A stretch of DNA of 64,000 bases. Source: Pogona vitticeps. Its lineage: Eukaryota; Chordata; Lepidosauria; Squamata; Agamidae. Positions 11,912 to 23,113 of the stretch are shown here, piece after piece. Position 1 is the stretch's first letter, and every line of letters starts with the position of its first letter. Both the position numbers and the translations under genes were made by a program. The stretch spans positions 38,774,001-38,838,000 of the forward strand of contig NC_135788.1 in NCBI RefSeq assembly GCF_051106095.1. Reading direction: 5' to 3'. The notes under the pieces are model-generated. The model was not told the origin of the DNA and did no database searches. It was given only the letters and a program-made list of their open reading frames with translations.

Positions 11912-13205
11912 TGATATTTATTTATTTATTATATTTATATCCTGCCCATCTAGTCATTCAACTACTCTGGGCAGCGTACATCAAACAAAATAAACAATTA
12001 AAACATCACTATCCAAAAATAATTAATCATTCAAGATGGAAAAAGACAAAGAAAATAGATCAAACAGTGCCCAGAGGGAAGGCCTGCCTGAATAACCAGG
12101 TTTTAAATTGGCTTTTAAAAATACCCAGCGAAGAAGCCATATGGATCTCTGAAGGTAGATTATTCCATAACCGAGGAGCCACTGCCGAAAAGGCCTGATT
12201 TCTTGTTTTTTTCCTTCCAGGCCTCTCTTGGTGTTAGGCTCCTCAGTCGCACCTCCTGACTAGATCGAGTGATACGGGTAGATTTTGTGGGAGAAGGCAT
12301 TCCGTCAGATAGCGAGGTGCTAAACTGTTTAGAGCTTTGTATCTAAGCATTAAAACTTTGAAATTGATGCGGAAGCACACAGGCAGCCAGTGCAATGCGG
12401 CCAGGGTGGGAGAGATATGATGGTGTTTTCTCACCCCACTAAGACGTCTGGCTACCGCATTCTGCACCATTTGAAGCTTCTGCATCAGTCTCAAAGGTAG
12501 CCCCACATAGAGTGCATTACAGTGGTCTAATCTTGAGATTACAAGAGCATGCACTAAAGTGGTGAGTGCCCCAGCATCAAGATAGAGATGCAGCTGGGCA
12601 ATCCGCCAAAGGTGGAAGTAGGCGCAGCGGACCACTGACGCCACCTGGGTTTCCATGGTGAGTGCCGGGTCCAGATGCATCCCCAAGCTACGAATCTCAC
12701 TCTTTGTGGTGAGAGTCACCCCCCCCCATGAGATGGAGTTTCCCAAACTACTGAGGGTGGGCTACCCACCCTCAGTACCTCTATCTTGTCCCAGTTCAGC
12801 CTCAACCCATTTTCCTGCATCCATTGCAGAACAGCCTCCATGCAGCGCTGAAGAGACAGAACAGCATCCACTGTAGTTGGAGAAAACGAGATGTAGAGCT
12901 GTGTGTCATCAGCATACTGATGATCCCTCATATAGATATTAAACAGCATTGGGGAGATGATCGAGCCCTGCGGGACCCCACAATTAAGGCTTCACGGGGC
13001 CAAACCCCTGTCCCCAAGCTGTACTCTCTGAGGACAGTCCTCCAAGAAGGACTGGAGCCAAGCAAACGCCAGGCCAGCAATTCCCAACTTGGAGAGCCTC
13101 CTCAGGAGAATACCGTGACTGATGATATCAAAGGCAGCTGAAATATCAAGGAGGACCAACAGAGACATTTTTTCCCTGTCGGCCTCTGTGACGTGTGCCA
13201 TGACG
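11912..13205 (-). mobile_element. L2-clade LINE, 5'-truncated
   Basis: Minus-strand frames spell the reverse-transcriptase and C-terminal parts of an L2-type polyprotein in order: LLVLLDISAAFDIISHGILL near 13.16 kb, QYADDTQLYISF near 12.91 kb (the YADD catalytic motif), and LDHCNALYVGLPLRLMQKLQ followed by SPTLAALHWLPVCFRINFK near 12.4 kb. The 3' UTR continues to a ttatttatttatt tail at about 11,920. The frames are broken by frameshifts and the segment between DISAAFD and YADD is shortened. The endonuclease is absent. Confidence 0.88.
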
Positions 13206-13640
13206 TCACCTGCCTGTCTTGGCTAAGGCTGGAGTTTCCTGGCCTATGGCAGGGCAGGAGGTGGGTCTTAAAGGGGTGGAGTTTGTGTATATAAGGGGGG
13301 TGTGCAAAGAGGGAGAGGGTTGTTGTTGGGGAATGAGTGGGAGAGTGAGAGGGTTAGATATAGGTTAGGTAACTGAGTGTGAAGTAACCAAGAACCGTGC
13401 AGGGTTAAGGTCTGATAAATATAGTATAACAAGTGATTCTTTTATTCATTGATTTACATTTTATTTTTGTAATCAATAAAACATCATTTTTATTTTGAAA
13501 TCCATACAAAGTCTGAAGTGTCAGGTTTATGTGTGGTTGGTGGCAGCGAAGTACTGTGTGTGTGTGAAGGATCGTGGCCTGTCATCTCTTGTGGTGACAT
13601 AGGAGGAGGTGGCAGTCGCGACAGCCTCCCTCAATACAGG
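13206..13640 (+). mobile_element. LTR-like fossil sequence
   Basis: Directly beside the L2 end lies a segment with the layout of a long terminal repeat in plus orientation: a G-rich upstream part, a TATA-like box (gtatataagg, about 13,291), an AATAAA signal (about 13,478), and then ggttggtggcagcgaag (about 13,537), which could be a primer-binding site. A clear terminal TG...CA pair with flanking duplications was not established, so the limits and the LTR identity are inferences. No retroviral protein is recognised. It looks like an old, incomplete remnant. Confidence 0.4.
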
Positions 13641-15619
13641 GCGACCAATGCCGTTTCTGTACCATGGCGTGGCCTGAAACCCAACTGGAATGGATCCAGG
13701 GCATTTGTTCCATTCAAGTGCACCTCATACGTTTGTAAAAGGAAATATTACAGATATGCAGTGACTCTTGGGTGTCTTCTTCTCCGAAGGAAAATAATCC
13801 TGGTGTGTTGGGTGTGCTTTTCTTGGAAATACCCACGAAGAAAGGGGAAAATGCACAAAAACATAAGACTAAGAAATGAAAAAGTCCTGTGGCATTTTTA
13901 GTTGGAGAAGGAAAGTACCTTAATGGTAGAAATGTACACAGGCCCAGGTTTAGTTTAGGATCGGAAGCTGGATGTGGAAATTATGTCTCGTTGCCTGGGA
14001 GCATGGGCATCCACTGTCCATCAAACTAGGCAATACCATGCCAACCAACCAAATAATCCAACCTAATATACGGCAGGTTTCTGCATTCCTTCCTTTTCAA
14101 GTAAAATGAGTACCTTCCATGGCATTTCTACGCAAAACTCAGAATGCTCACAGAAACAGCTTGTGAACTGGGATGGGGGCAGCCTCACTTCAGACATTTG
14201 GAGGGAGTTACCCCCCTTACCCCGCCATAAACCACTCTGCATCTAACACCATAGCAGTAATGTGATGGTTTATTTAACTACTGTGTCATGCAAAGCTTGG
14301 AAAAGTTACTTTTGGTCTACAACTTCCAGAATCCACCAGTTAGCATGGCCGCTGCTATAGTGAATGATTCCTGTATATATCTTACAGAGGTAAGATAAAT
14401 AAATTCCAAGATAATCCTAAGATTATGTGTGTTTTAATTGGGGGACTATTGGGACATTGACTGGGGGGTGTTGGATTAGTGTAGAGAGTAGGAAAGTTAA
14501 ATATGTGCAGGAGCATTCTACATAAAAACAACCTTATTTATAAACACAACAATTATAACAGAGAAACAAGAGACAAGTGGAGAAACAGAACTGAGAGAAC
14601 AATCTAACTTCAAGCTATTAAAATATCAACTTAACAGTAAAAAGGAACTATCACAAAAGACCAAATGACGGTATCTTTAGTAACTGTGGCTATGACCAGC
14701 CACAACACTCACAATTGTATACCTTGGATACTGTTCTAACTGTAATAGCATGAACCACATTTCTGGTGAAAACTATACAATTTCCATGGATCATATATTT
14801 TTGCGCCGTCTTTGCCAAGCTGCATAGTTTTGCACCTCATGTTCTTATTATGTTGTCAACCTCTAGAAAATTATTTGGAAATGTATATCTTTGTATTGTA
14901 AAACTCCTAACGCAATAAAACTCGTACTTAATTTACTGATGGGGATGTTATCTGCTGGCATGTTGTTATTTATCTATTATTTTAATTAATCCTACCATCA
15001 GTTACATCATGTTGCAGAAATAGCATGTTAGATGGAAAGCTACACTACCAGCCAGAATGTTAAGGCTGACACATCATTTGCTAACAATACCTAAACAATC
15101 CATGGAATTCAGGCTTCAGACTAGCACAGTTGTCCATGAGATCTCTCTGTACAAGGTATGATCAAGAGCTTTCTGGGAATACTCCCTCTTTCTTGCTTTG
15201 TATGCAAAATATCTTAACTCGTTCCAGTTAGGAAAGATACTTGGTTGGCATACACTTTTAGTTTACAGGTACTTCAGAAGGGATGTACATTGGGATGTAG
15301 AACTTGTAACTCTGAGGCCACATTCACCCCAATGTTAATGGGACCCGACTTACTTTCATGATCAAGCTGGCTTGTAAGCAAGGAAATGACATTTTTGGAT
15401 ATCTGCTTTTAGTTTGCTCTTCTCTGGCATTGGTAGCAGCAAATAAATAAGAATCTCAGTATAGGAAGCTCATGACCAGAACTCTACACAAAATTGGGGT
15501 GAGGTACTCCCATGCTCATTCCACAAGTCACCTCTAAATATCTGTGAACAATGCTGCAAAATTGAGGGTGCTAAGGTGTATGTGTGAGGGAAGTGTGTGA
15601 GAAATTGAGAGTGCTAAAG

Positions 15620-15663
<44 letters not shown>

Positions 15664-16282
15664 GGAAGTGTGTGTCTCCATATGCATTGGTAGGAATTGA
15701 AATGTTGGTCCCTGCATTAATTATCTGTTCTCTGTTTTTAAATGTGCAACTCCTATTAAAGGTCAAAGCTCTCTGCCACGAATTGCTAGTCATATATTCT
15801 AAGCATACTTATACAAGGTCAGCAGCACCTGTCAGAGATGAGAATAGATTCCTCTGCAGATAGCCCAGCCTTGAGTGGACAAGCCTGATAAAAATACTCA
15901 TTTGTTTCAATCTGTGAGATATACCATCATGAGTCAAAGGAGGTCACTGCATCCATCCTCTTTAACAGATTGGGTGTGGAGAGATGGGGGAAGGGGAGGA
16001 AAGAGATTTTCCCCCCTTTTCTATCAAACAAAAAGGAAAAAGATTTATTGTTGTTTTCCATTGCGTATGATTATCCTGGAATTCCTTATCACAACACTGT
16101 GAAACACAGTCATAGTTGTGAACTTATGAAAAAAGCATTACATTAGAGATTTACATTTATAGTATATGATTACATTGTGCTAGCATTTTTAAAAAGCTTG
16201 CATTTTACATGTTGTGCTAAGGGCTTTCTATGTTCTCTTAAATTGTATATTTGGGAAACTGGAACTGTTAAGAGCCATTACT
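13641..16282. other. mostly featureless; small repeat debris
   Basis: Near 13,870-13,910 the words aaaaagtcctgtggcattt recall the end of Penelope-like repeats. At about 14,300-14,390 gttacttttggtctacaact and ccagaatcc look like half of a hairpin MITE. Neither is firm. The rest shows nothing supportable apart from the microsatellite at 15.6 kb. Confidence 0.45.
15621..15662. repeat. compound (GT)9(GA)12 microsatellite
   Basis: Nine GT units are followed without interruption by twelve GA units. The short frame that reads across it (poly-CV and poly-ER) is an artefact of the repeat. Confidence 0.95.
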
Positions 16283-16395
16283 TACTTACTTACTTAACTT
16301 TATTTATTTATTTATTTATTTGTAGCCTGCCTTTCTCCTTAAAAGAACCCAAGGCAGCTTTATCAGTTATTAGGGCAACACAGAGTCATAACCTT
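16283..16395 (-). mobile_element. L2/CR1-group LINE 3' end
   Basis: The runs tacttacttactt and tttatttatttatttattt, followed by gcctgcctttctccttaaaa and aaggcagctttatca, form an inverted LINE 3' end with an (AAAT)n tail. Confidence 0.65.
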
Positions 16396-17084
16396 GATGA
16401 TGGATGGCTGTTAGTAGCAAAATGGTGGGCCTAAATTTGACCTACTGTAACATCTAGCTGTTCATGTGAAGTCTATGTACGAGAAGTTACAAGTAAAACT
16501 ACAATTCCACATTACAAACACGGGCCCTCTGCTCTCTATAAGGAACTCAGCAGTCCCTCCTCTCCCCAAATATGAAGTTGAAGGGTCTTAGAAGCTAAAT
16601 AGTAGCACTAATGCCTATAAATTTTTAGATAAAAATAAAACATACAAAGCAGTCATATCATTACTGCTAAGGAGCCAAGGTCTATGAGGGTAATAGGTGC
16701 AGATTAGTTCACAGGTTAGCCTTCCATAACACAGTGTATCTTCCTAACGTTTTAGACTTCATTAGCCACAACTAGCTTTGTGGAATAGGAATTTGAATGT
16801 TGCAGCTTACTTTTTTACTTTTCCAAATTTACTTGGCCATAGCTAAGACCATCAGTCTCAAGGGGCAAAATTTACATGTGAATGTACCTAAAAGTAAGTT
16901 CCACTGAATTCAGTAAGACTTAATTCTGAGGAAACATACAGTATACAAGATAGATCAGTGTAATTACGTACTGTTTGTTACGTATATGACTTCCTGGAAG
17001 TATCTCCCATTGAATTTACTTATGAATAAACATCCATAGGATATTGCTCTGCATGCCTCCTATATCACTAAAACAAATAGGACG

Positions 17085-17141
17085 TTGTAATAGGATGGTG
17101 TAACTGGCCAGAGTGGCCTTGGCTGCCAGATGGGAAGTACA

Positions 17142-17143
<2 letters not shown>
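17085..17143 (+). mobile_element. LINE 3' end seeding a microsatellite
   Basis: The words ggccttggctgccagatggg, then aagtacatt, directly precede the (AAAT)n tract and match the last bases of plus-strand L2-type copies. This short insertion probably supplied the tail that later expanded. Confidence 0.6.
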
Positions 17144-17233
<90 letters not shown>

Positions 17234-17270
17234 ACAAACAAACAAACAAACAAACAAACAAACAAACAAA

Positions 17271-17303
<33 letters not shown>
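17144..17303. repeat. (AAAT)22(AAAC)9(AAAT)9 microsatellite
   Basis: Twenty-two AAAT units, nine AAAC units and nine AAAT units follow in perfect register. The AAAC block sits inside the array, as expected if one T-to-C variant unit was amplified by slippage. Minus-strand frames rich in LFIY are artefacts of this repeat. Confidence 0.95.
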
Positions 17304-17305
<2 letters not shown>

Positions 17306-20000
17306 CTTAATCATTGTGTGCACTTATTTGGAAGTAAATCCCACTGTCCCCAGTGTGACTCACTCACAATTAAGCAAAAACATGCAGCCTTATAAATGCT
17401 TTACGTTGACTGGGCAGCATCATGACCGTTCATTTAAAGTTGTACAATTACAAAATGTTTAGGCGTGTGTGATGTTTATAAACACTAAAATGTGACCAAT
17501 TAAAATGACCTAAAAAAATCCACGGCACATTAACGTCAAGAATAAAGCTTATGTAACTGTTATATTTTTATGTTGGTATTTTTAGGTAATCCACTATAAG
17601 ATTCCCCCACCCACCCACACACTTTTTGTATGTTTTGAAGACTAAAGGTTCTGAAACTCTTCTGAAAATTATTTGTTAACTGGGATGTGAAACTGTTCCA
17701 GGTCATTTTATTATTTCTCATTTAAGAGACAGAATAAAAATTATCATGCAGTCTTAGTTATTGCTGGACATGCACAGCCATATCATTTGGTTGCCTAGCA
17801 ACCTAGGGGTGGAGAGAGGGCTGGCAATAGGAAGAAAGAGAAAGAGAAAGCTTAGCAGCAAACACTCAAGCCCCGAAATGGCAGTGTGACATTTCATTTA
17901 AGGTAGGTTTCAATGGACTCAGCAGCAGCGCTGCATTTGTTTGGTTCCAGTTATTGATGATGGCTTGTGAAAGGGAATGTCACTCATCGTGCAAAATGGC
18001 CAAGGTATTGTGGGGAAGTGTGCTGTGTCAAATCATGTTAGTTTTCAAAGCTTTCTTACCTGGAAATGGGGAAGACAGTGTGAGGACTTTTAAAAATTGA
18101 GGGACAGTAGAAGCGTCTACTCACCTACTTAAAAGTAAGCCCTACTAAATTTGATTGTTGTTATTATCAGGTGAGTATAGCGAACTGCAGTCTTACAATC
18201 TGAAAACAAATGGCAGGCAGCCTGAAGTAATGCATTGGGCATAGTGTAACTGATGATCACTCAAAGGTCTCTGAACCTTAGCATTGTAGGTTGCTTCTAA
18301 GATTGAAGATGAGTAAAGACATATTTTCATTGACCTTATGATTGAGTTGCACAGATATTTTACTCCACTGTAAGAATGAAAGCTGCTGAGATATGAATTT
18401 CCTTTCTGTAAACAAAAAATAAAATAGTATTAGCAGTAAGAGGACTAGTTTTAAAAAATGATTTTCATTTTGTATGATGTGTCAGTTACAAAGCCAGCGA
18501 TATTGCAATAGAAAAAAATAAGTTTATAGAAAACAAGAATCATTCTGAGTAAATTAGAAAAATGGAGTAGAAGACCCCAAGGCTTTTATAGAGTATTTTC
18601 TATTTACTATTCTCTCCTGCTTTGAAACTGCATTGTTGATGAAGCAGAAAACAATTTCCCCCTTCCCCTTTGCAAGAAGAGAGTTCTGTCTGCCTCTGAG
18701 AAAAAATCAGGAAGTCTGTTGGTAGAAAGTCTGTTAATGCACATTAAATGACAGTAGTTTGACTGAGGCCAGAAAAAGACATTAGAGACAGATTGTGACT
18801 GCAAGAGGAAAATTCTTAACAGAATGAGTTATCTCACCCTGGGATTACACAAATTAGCTTACTTTGTTGCTGTCTTCAGGATTTAAGCATCAGATTCCTT
18901 GAAGTTTGATTTCACAAACAGGGAAGGACTATCACAATCACCTCTCTACAGTATTAGCATATTTCCCACCCTAATTATGGTCCAACTCTAATGCCTGCTC
19001 TGTTGTCAGAAAGATGATATACTGTACCACATAAAACTGAAATGGGCTTTAAGGTACAGTCCTGTCTTCACATACTGAGGAGTAACCCCCATTAAATTCA
19101 ATAAAACTTTTGTTTGAGTTGACAGGCTAGTACTGTATAGGATTTCAGTATTAGTTGACTATTCAGTACTGTATTACTTGAAACAGTTTCCCCTCTTGCT
19201 GTTAGTGAATAAATAAGACATAGTATCATTCCCAAGATTTAGTTTTGTGCTTCCACATCAGATCCAGGCCAGCAAATGCCAGCCACACCTTCCACCGCAT
19301 TTATGTTTTCATTATCCAAGGTAAACCTGGCCATTTATTTGAGTGTCAGATATAGAAAATCTCACAAGAACTTTCCTCTTTGTGTGGCAGTAAAATTCAG
19401 TAATATCCTTTACTGATAGCCAAAATCAAACTCACAAGGCAGCAACCTTACTGCTTGCAATTGTGAACCACCCCCTACCTAACAAAATTCTTGATTGGGA
19501 TGAAATGGATTTTACCGCACTTTGTGCAATATAAAATGACTTTATTTCAGACCTTAAACTATATCTTTATGCCTTGATATGGTTGCTGCTCTCTCTGTAC
19601 ATTCCTCAAAATTCATTCCCCCCCCCCCCGAATAGCTACTGGTTTTGGACAATCAGAAGAGGAAATGTTCTCCTGCTAAAGGCTATGTTTTTTGCTTGTA
19701 GCAAATTGTGTCATTATTGCAGTAACTCAAGGTTACATTTATCACACCACTGCTCTGCCTCGCTGAGTACTGTACATTTTATGAGGTCAGGCTTAATGTA
19801 ACATGTCCTCAGCTCATAACCCTCTTTCATGTTTCTGCTGCTTCTGTCTTTTCTCCTAATTGCAGAAAATCCTTTAATAAGAAAAAGTTGGGATAGCTGC
19901 AGATTGCTAGCATGAGGTGTCCTCCATCCAGGACACCTCCATTCAGGTTTAATTTTGCTTCCTAAAAGTTGGGAGTCATAGGTAGAAGCAAATATTTCTG
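17304..20000. other. no supported feature
   Basis: Degenerate words such as taagccctactaaat (18.13 kb) and taacccccattaaattcaat (19.08 kb) resemble an old reptile repeat whose core reads like aagtcccactgaattcaatg, but no copy can be delimited. A C-homopolymer lies near 19,619-19,628. Nothing else is supportable. Confidence 0.45.
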
Positions 20001-20008
20001 AACGCAAT

Positions 20009-20357
20009 TAGAGATGGACCCTCATTAACTCCGCACAGCTGGAGTTAATGAGGGTCCAGCCCCTAGGGCTGTACCGTCCACTTACACATCTGCCACTGGC
20101 CCCACTCTTCCTTCCAATCCTTCCGGAATGCCTGGTTGGCTAGCCACTCGTCAGCCTTACAGGGGGACTTATCTTCCCTCCTTCTGCCAGAAATGGCTAG
20201 CTGACTGAGCACTCCGGAGCAGTTTGTAAGGAAGAGCAGGGTCGGTGGCGGCAGACATGTGAGTGGACAGTCCTGCCTCAGAGGGCTGGACTCTCATTAA
20301 CTCCAGCTGTGCATAAGTATTCATAGTCATATACGAATATGAATACCCCCATCTCTA
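20009..20357. mobile_element. hAT-type MITE with 8-bp target duplication
   Basis: The element begins TAGAGATGG and ends CCATCTCTA, and is flanked on both sides by AACGCAAT (20,001-20,008 and 20,358-20,365), the 8-bp duplication made by hAT transposases. A subterminal inverted repeat of about 30 bp starts with gcacagctggagttaatgag at 20,033 and returns inverted at 20,284-20,313. The left end also has a perfect 16-bp hairpin, 20,017-20,032 with 20,041-20,056. No transposase frame is present. Confidence 0.93.
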
Positions 20358-20594
20358 AACGCAATACATCTCATCAGGACAGAGCTAACATGTAAGCAGA
20401 GCCTTCCAGGCTCAGCTGTCAACAAGTCTAGCTAAATAACTGCAGGCAGATTATTTTACTCTAGTATAATGTTTTGGATAACCCAAGGTGTAGGCACTTT
20501 GTCTACCATTCTCTTGCTGTTGCATAGTCCAATCAAGTTTGTGAGGTGAGTCAGAAAAACATGGTCTGGATTTATTTATGGTATGTCATGGTTA

Positions 20595-20840
20595 TGTCAG
20601 GGGGATATATCAGTGAGGAAGGTATCTGGCTGTGGAGGCAAATGTTGGGAGTTTGATTCTCCACTGGGCATCACAGGAAAAGAGCCAGCTTGTGTTCCCT
20701 TGGGCAAGCTGCAAGGTCCCAGAGTGCCTGCAGAGGAAAGGAATGGTAAACCACTTTTGAATACTCTATACTGAAGAAGCTTTGGAAAGCATCACCATAA
20801 GTAAGAATTATGATGACCCATAATTAATTATCTCAGGGTT
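20595..20840 (+). repeat. Sauria-type SINE
   Basis: A tRNA-like head (ggctgtggaggcaaatgttg with the B-box-like gtttgattctc) is followed by agagccagcttgtgttccct, gggcaagctgcaaggtccc and ggaatggtaaaccacttttg, the body of the squamate Sauria SINE, and a BovB-like 3' end (cataagtaagaattatgatg). The copy is diverged. Confidence 0.85.
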
Positions 20841-21007
20841 TGCAGAATTCAGTCGAGAAACCTAGAATGCCACAAACTCTGAAATAAAAATAAACCTACC
20901 TGGAGTTGTGAGAGAATGCAATGGAAATTTTTAAAGCATTATAGATGAAGTTATAGCAAGGCAGCTTCAATGGTAGTTCTGCTGATATTGGTGCTGCATA
21001 TACAAGA

Positions 21008-21439
21008 CATTGGTGCCTCACTTAACAGGCGTCCCATTTAACAACGAAATTGCATAGCAATGAAGATTTTGCGATCTCAAAAGCGATCGCTTTGCAATGT
21101 TTTAAATGGGGGAAATCGCTTTGCGATGATCGGTACCCTGTTTCGCTTACCGATCATCGCAAAGCGATGATTTTTTAACAGCTGATTGGCGGTTCCAAAA
21201 TGGCCGCCGGATTTAAAAAATGGCTGCCTGCTGTTTTCTGGGACAGATTCCTCGCTTACCGGGCAGCGAAAATGGCCGCCGTATGGAGGATTTTCGCTTT
21301 AAGGTGAGTCTGAAGCCCATAGGAATGCATTGAAGGGGTTTCAATGCATTCCTGTCGGCTTTTTAAAATCGATAGTGATGAAATCACTTTGCAGCGATTT
21401 TTGCTGCACTGATTATCATCACTATGCGAGGCACCACTG
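21008..21439. mobile_element. Tigger-like TA-flanked palindromic MITE, copy 2
   Basis: The right end GCGAGGCACCACTG followed by TA is intact, and the left end is worn (ttggtgcctcacttaac). The interior alternates short hairpins, for example around cgatcatcgcaaagcgatg, with ggccgcc-type words shared by the other copies. Confidence 0.8.
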
Positions 21440-21454
21440 TATATCTAGAGCTTG

Positions 21455-21585
21455 CAAATAGTAGTGTTCGGACTACAGCTCCCGGAATACCCAGCCATGA
21501 TGATTGATCACACTGGCTGGAGAATTCTTGGAGATACAGTCCAAAAAGTAATGTTTCCAACCTCTTACTGTATCTCTGTATGCAT
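21455..21585. mobile_element. hairpin MITE with ZNF143-like motif
   Basis: The left arm ggactacagctcccggaata, then cccagcc, returns inverted on the right as ggctgg, gaattcttgg and acagtccaaaaagtaa. This is a diverged hairpin element related in its arm words to the hAT-like MITEs. Ends and target duplication are not resolved. Confidence 0.5.
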
Positions 21586-21689
21586 TCCAAATGTATAAAC
21601 CATTTTCAGGCAAATACCTTGCTGTGTTGCACTAGATGCCATTCAGGATGGAATACAACCAGAATTGTACAGAAGAACGGTGAACAGAT

Positions 21690-23113
21690 GCTTGAAATCT
21701 GTTCACTGTTCTGGTACTGTGACCTCCTGCCAGACTTGAGGTAGTCAGGTCAACCGGCCCTCCACTCTAAACCTGGTCTTGTTGAATGCCAGATCTGTAT
21801 CAAATAAGTCCCAGATCATATAAGATCAGATTCTGGAGGAGGATGCAGATTTGTCATGCATAACCGAAACATGGATGGGCAGGGATGGGGGTGTTCCCCT
21901 GACTCTTGCCTGCCCTCCTGGTTATGCAGTCCAACATCAGGGTAGACTGGCAGGGCGGGGTGGGAGAGTAGCTATTGTTTATAAAAACACCCTTCAGGTT
22001 GTTAGGCGCTCTGCTCTGGTGACACCAGGTCTAGAGGCCCTCCACATGTCGGTTAGGGGCGAGGGATGGTATTGGGATCTTGCTGGGTTACTGCGCTCCC
22101 CGCAACCAAGCCATTTCCTTACCAGAGCTGACGGACTTCGTTATGGTCTGCCCTCAAAGGTTACTGGATCCTATTGGATTCCAGGATACCATGAGAGGGA
22201 TTCTGGCCGATCTGACTGGCTCTGGTGGATAGTTGGTTGGTGGCTGCCACCACGACGGCTGTTGACACGATCGCATCTAAACGCCCTCTCCGGCGCAGAG
22301 ATGACCCTTTGCCCTGGTTTAACCCAAAGCTGCAATTAATGAAGTGAAATAGGAGAAGGCTGAAGTGCATATAGAGGCGGAACCGGACGGAAAATGATCA
22401 AATAGCTGTCAGGATCACGACTAATTTCTACCAGTCTAAGGTGAAGGCTGCTAGTCGATCTTACTTTGCTGTCTGGATAAGCGAAGCTTCCAATTAGCAG
22501 GTGGAACTTTTCCGTATAGTTCGCAATCTTTCCGGAACTGGTCATGGTGATTGGCCTCCCTCTAGCATCTCCCCCGACCAATTTTCAGCCTTTTAAAAAT
22601 CAAAAGTGGAGGCCATCTGCCGGGATCTTACCCCCTATTTGGAAACAGTAGATCAAGCTGAGACGTCCAGCACTCCGTCTTACCCGATGAGACTTAACCA
22701 CTTTCAGCCTGTGATGTCAGATATGGTGGACAGAGTGCTTGACTGCTATCGTGCTACCACCTCCTCCTTTGACCCTTGCCCAGCTTGGCTAATCAAGGCA
22801 GCCAGGCCTATAACATCTGAATGGGCTACAGCAATAATTAATAGGTCTCTCCAGGAGGGCAAGGTTCCCCTTAAGGAGACACTCATTAGGCCCATTAGGA
22901 AGAAACAGAGCTTGGCAGTGGACAATGTTGGTAATTATACGCCCGTCACAAATGTTTCTTTCCTTAGCAAGGTAGTTGAGAGGGTGGTGGCCAATCAGGT
23001 ACTGGCTCTTCTGGATGAAACCAATGCCCTGGATCCATTCCAGTCAGGCTTCAGGCCACTACAACTGCTGGTACTTCCCTTGATTCAACATGGAGGTCTT
23101 TCTTCTGCTTAGA
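21690..23113 (+). mobile_element. L2-clade LINE, 5' half
   Basis: A plus-strand apurinic endonuclease start is readable (LNARSVSNKS, then CITETWMGRDGG with the catalytic Glu motif). After frame changes the segment before and inside the RT follows (CPAWLIKAARPITSEWATAI, NYTPVTNVSFLSKVVERVV, then LDPFQSGFR near 23.05 kb). It stops just before the RT palm. Since LINE copies normally lose their 5' end, loss of the 3' half points to a later deletion or rearrangement. The element is dead. Confidence 0.85.

Noticed and set aside
17060-17323. Hydrophobic LFIYLFIY frames
   Set aside because: Pure products of the AAAT/AAAC microsatellite.
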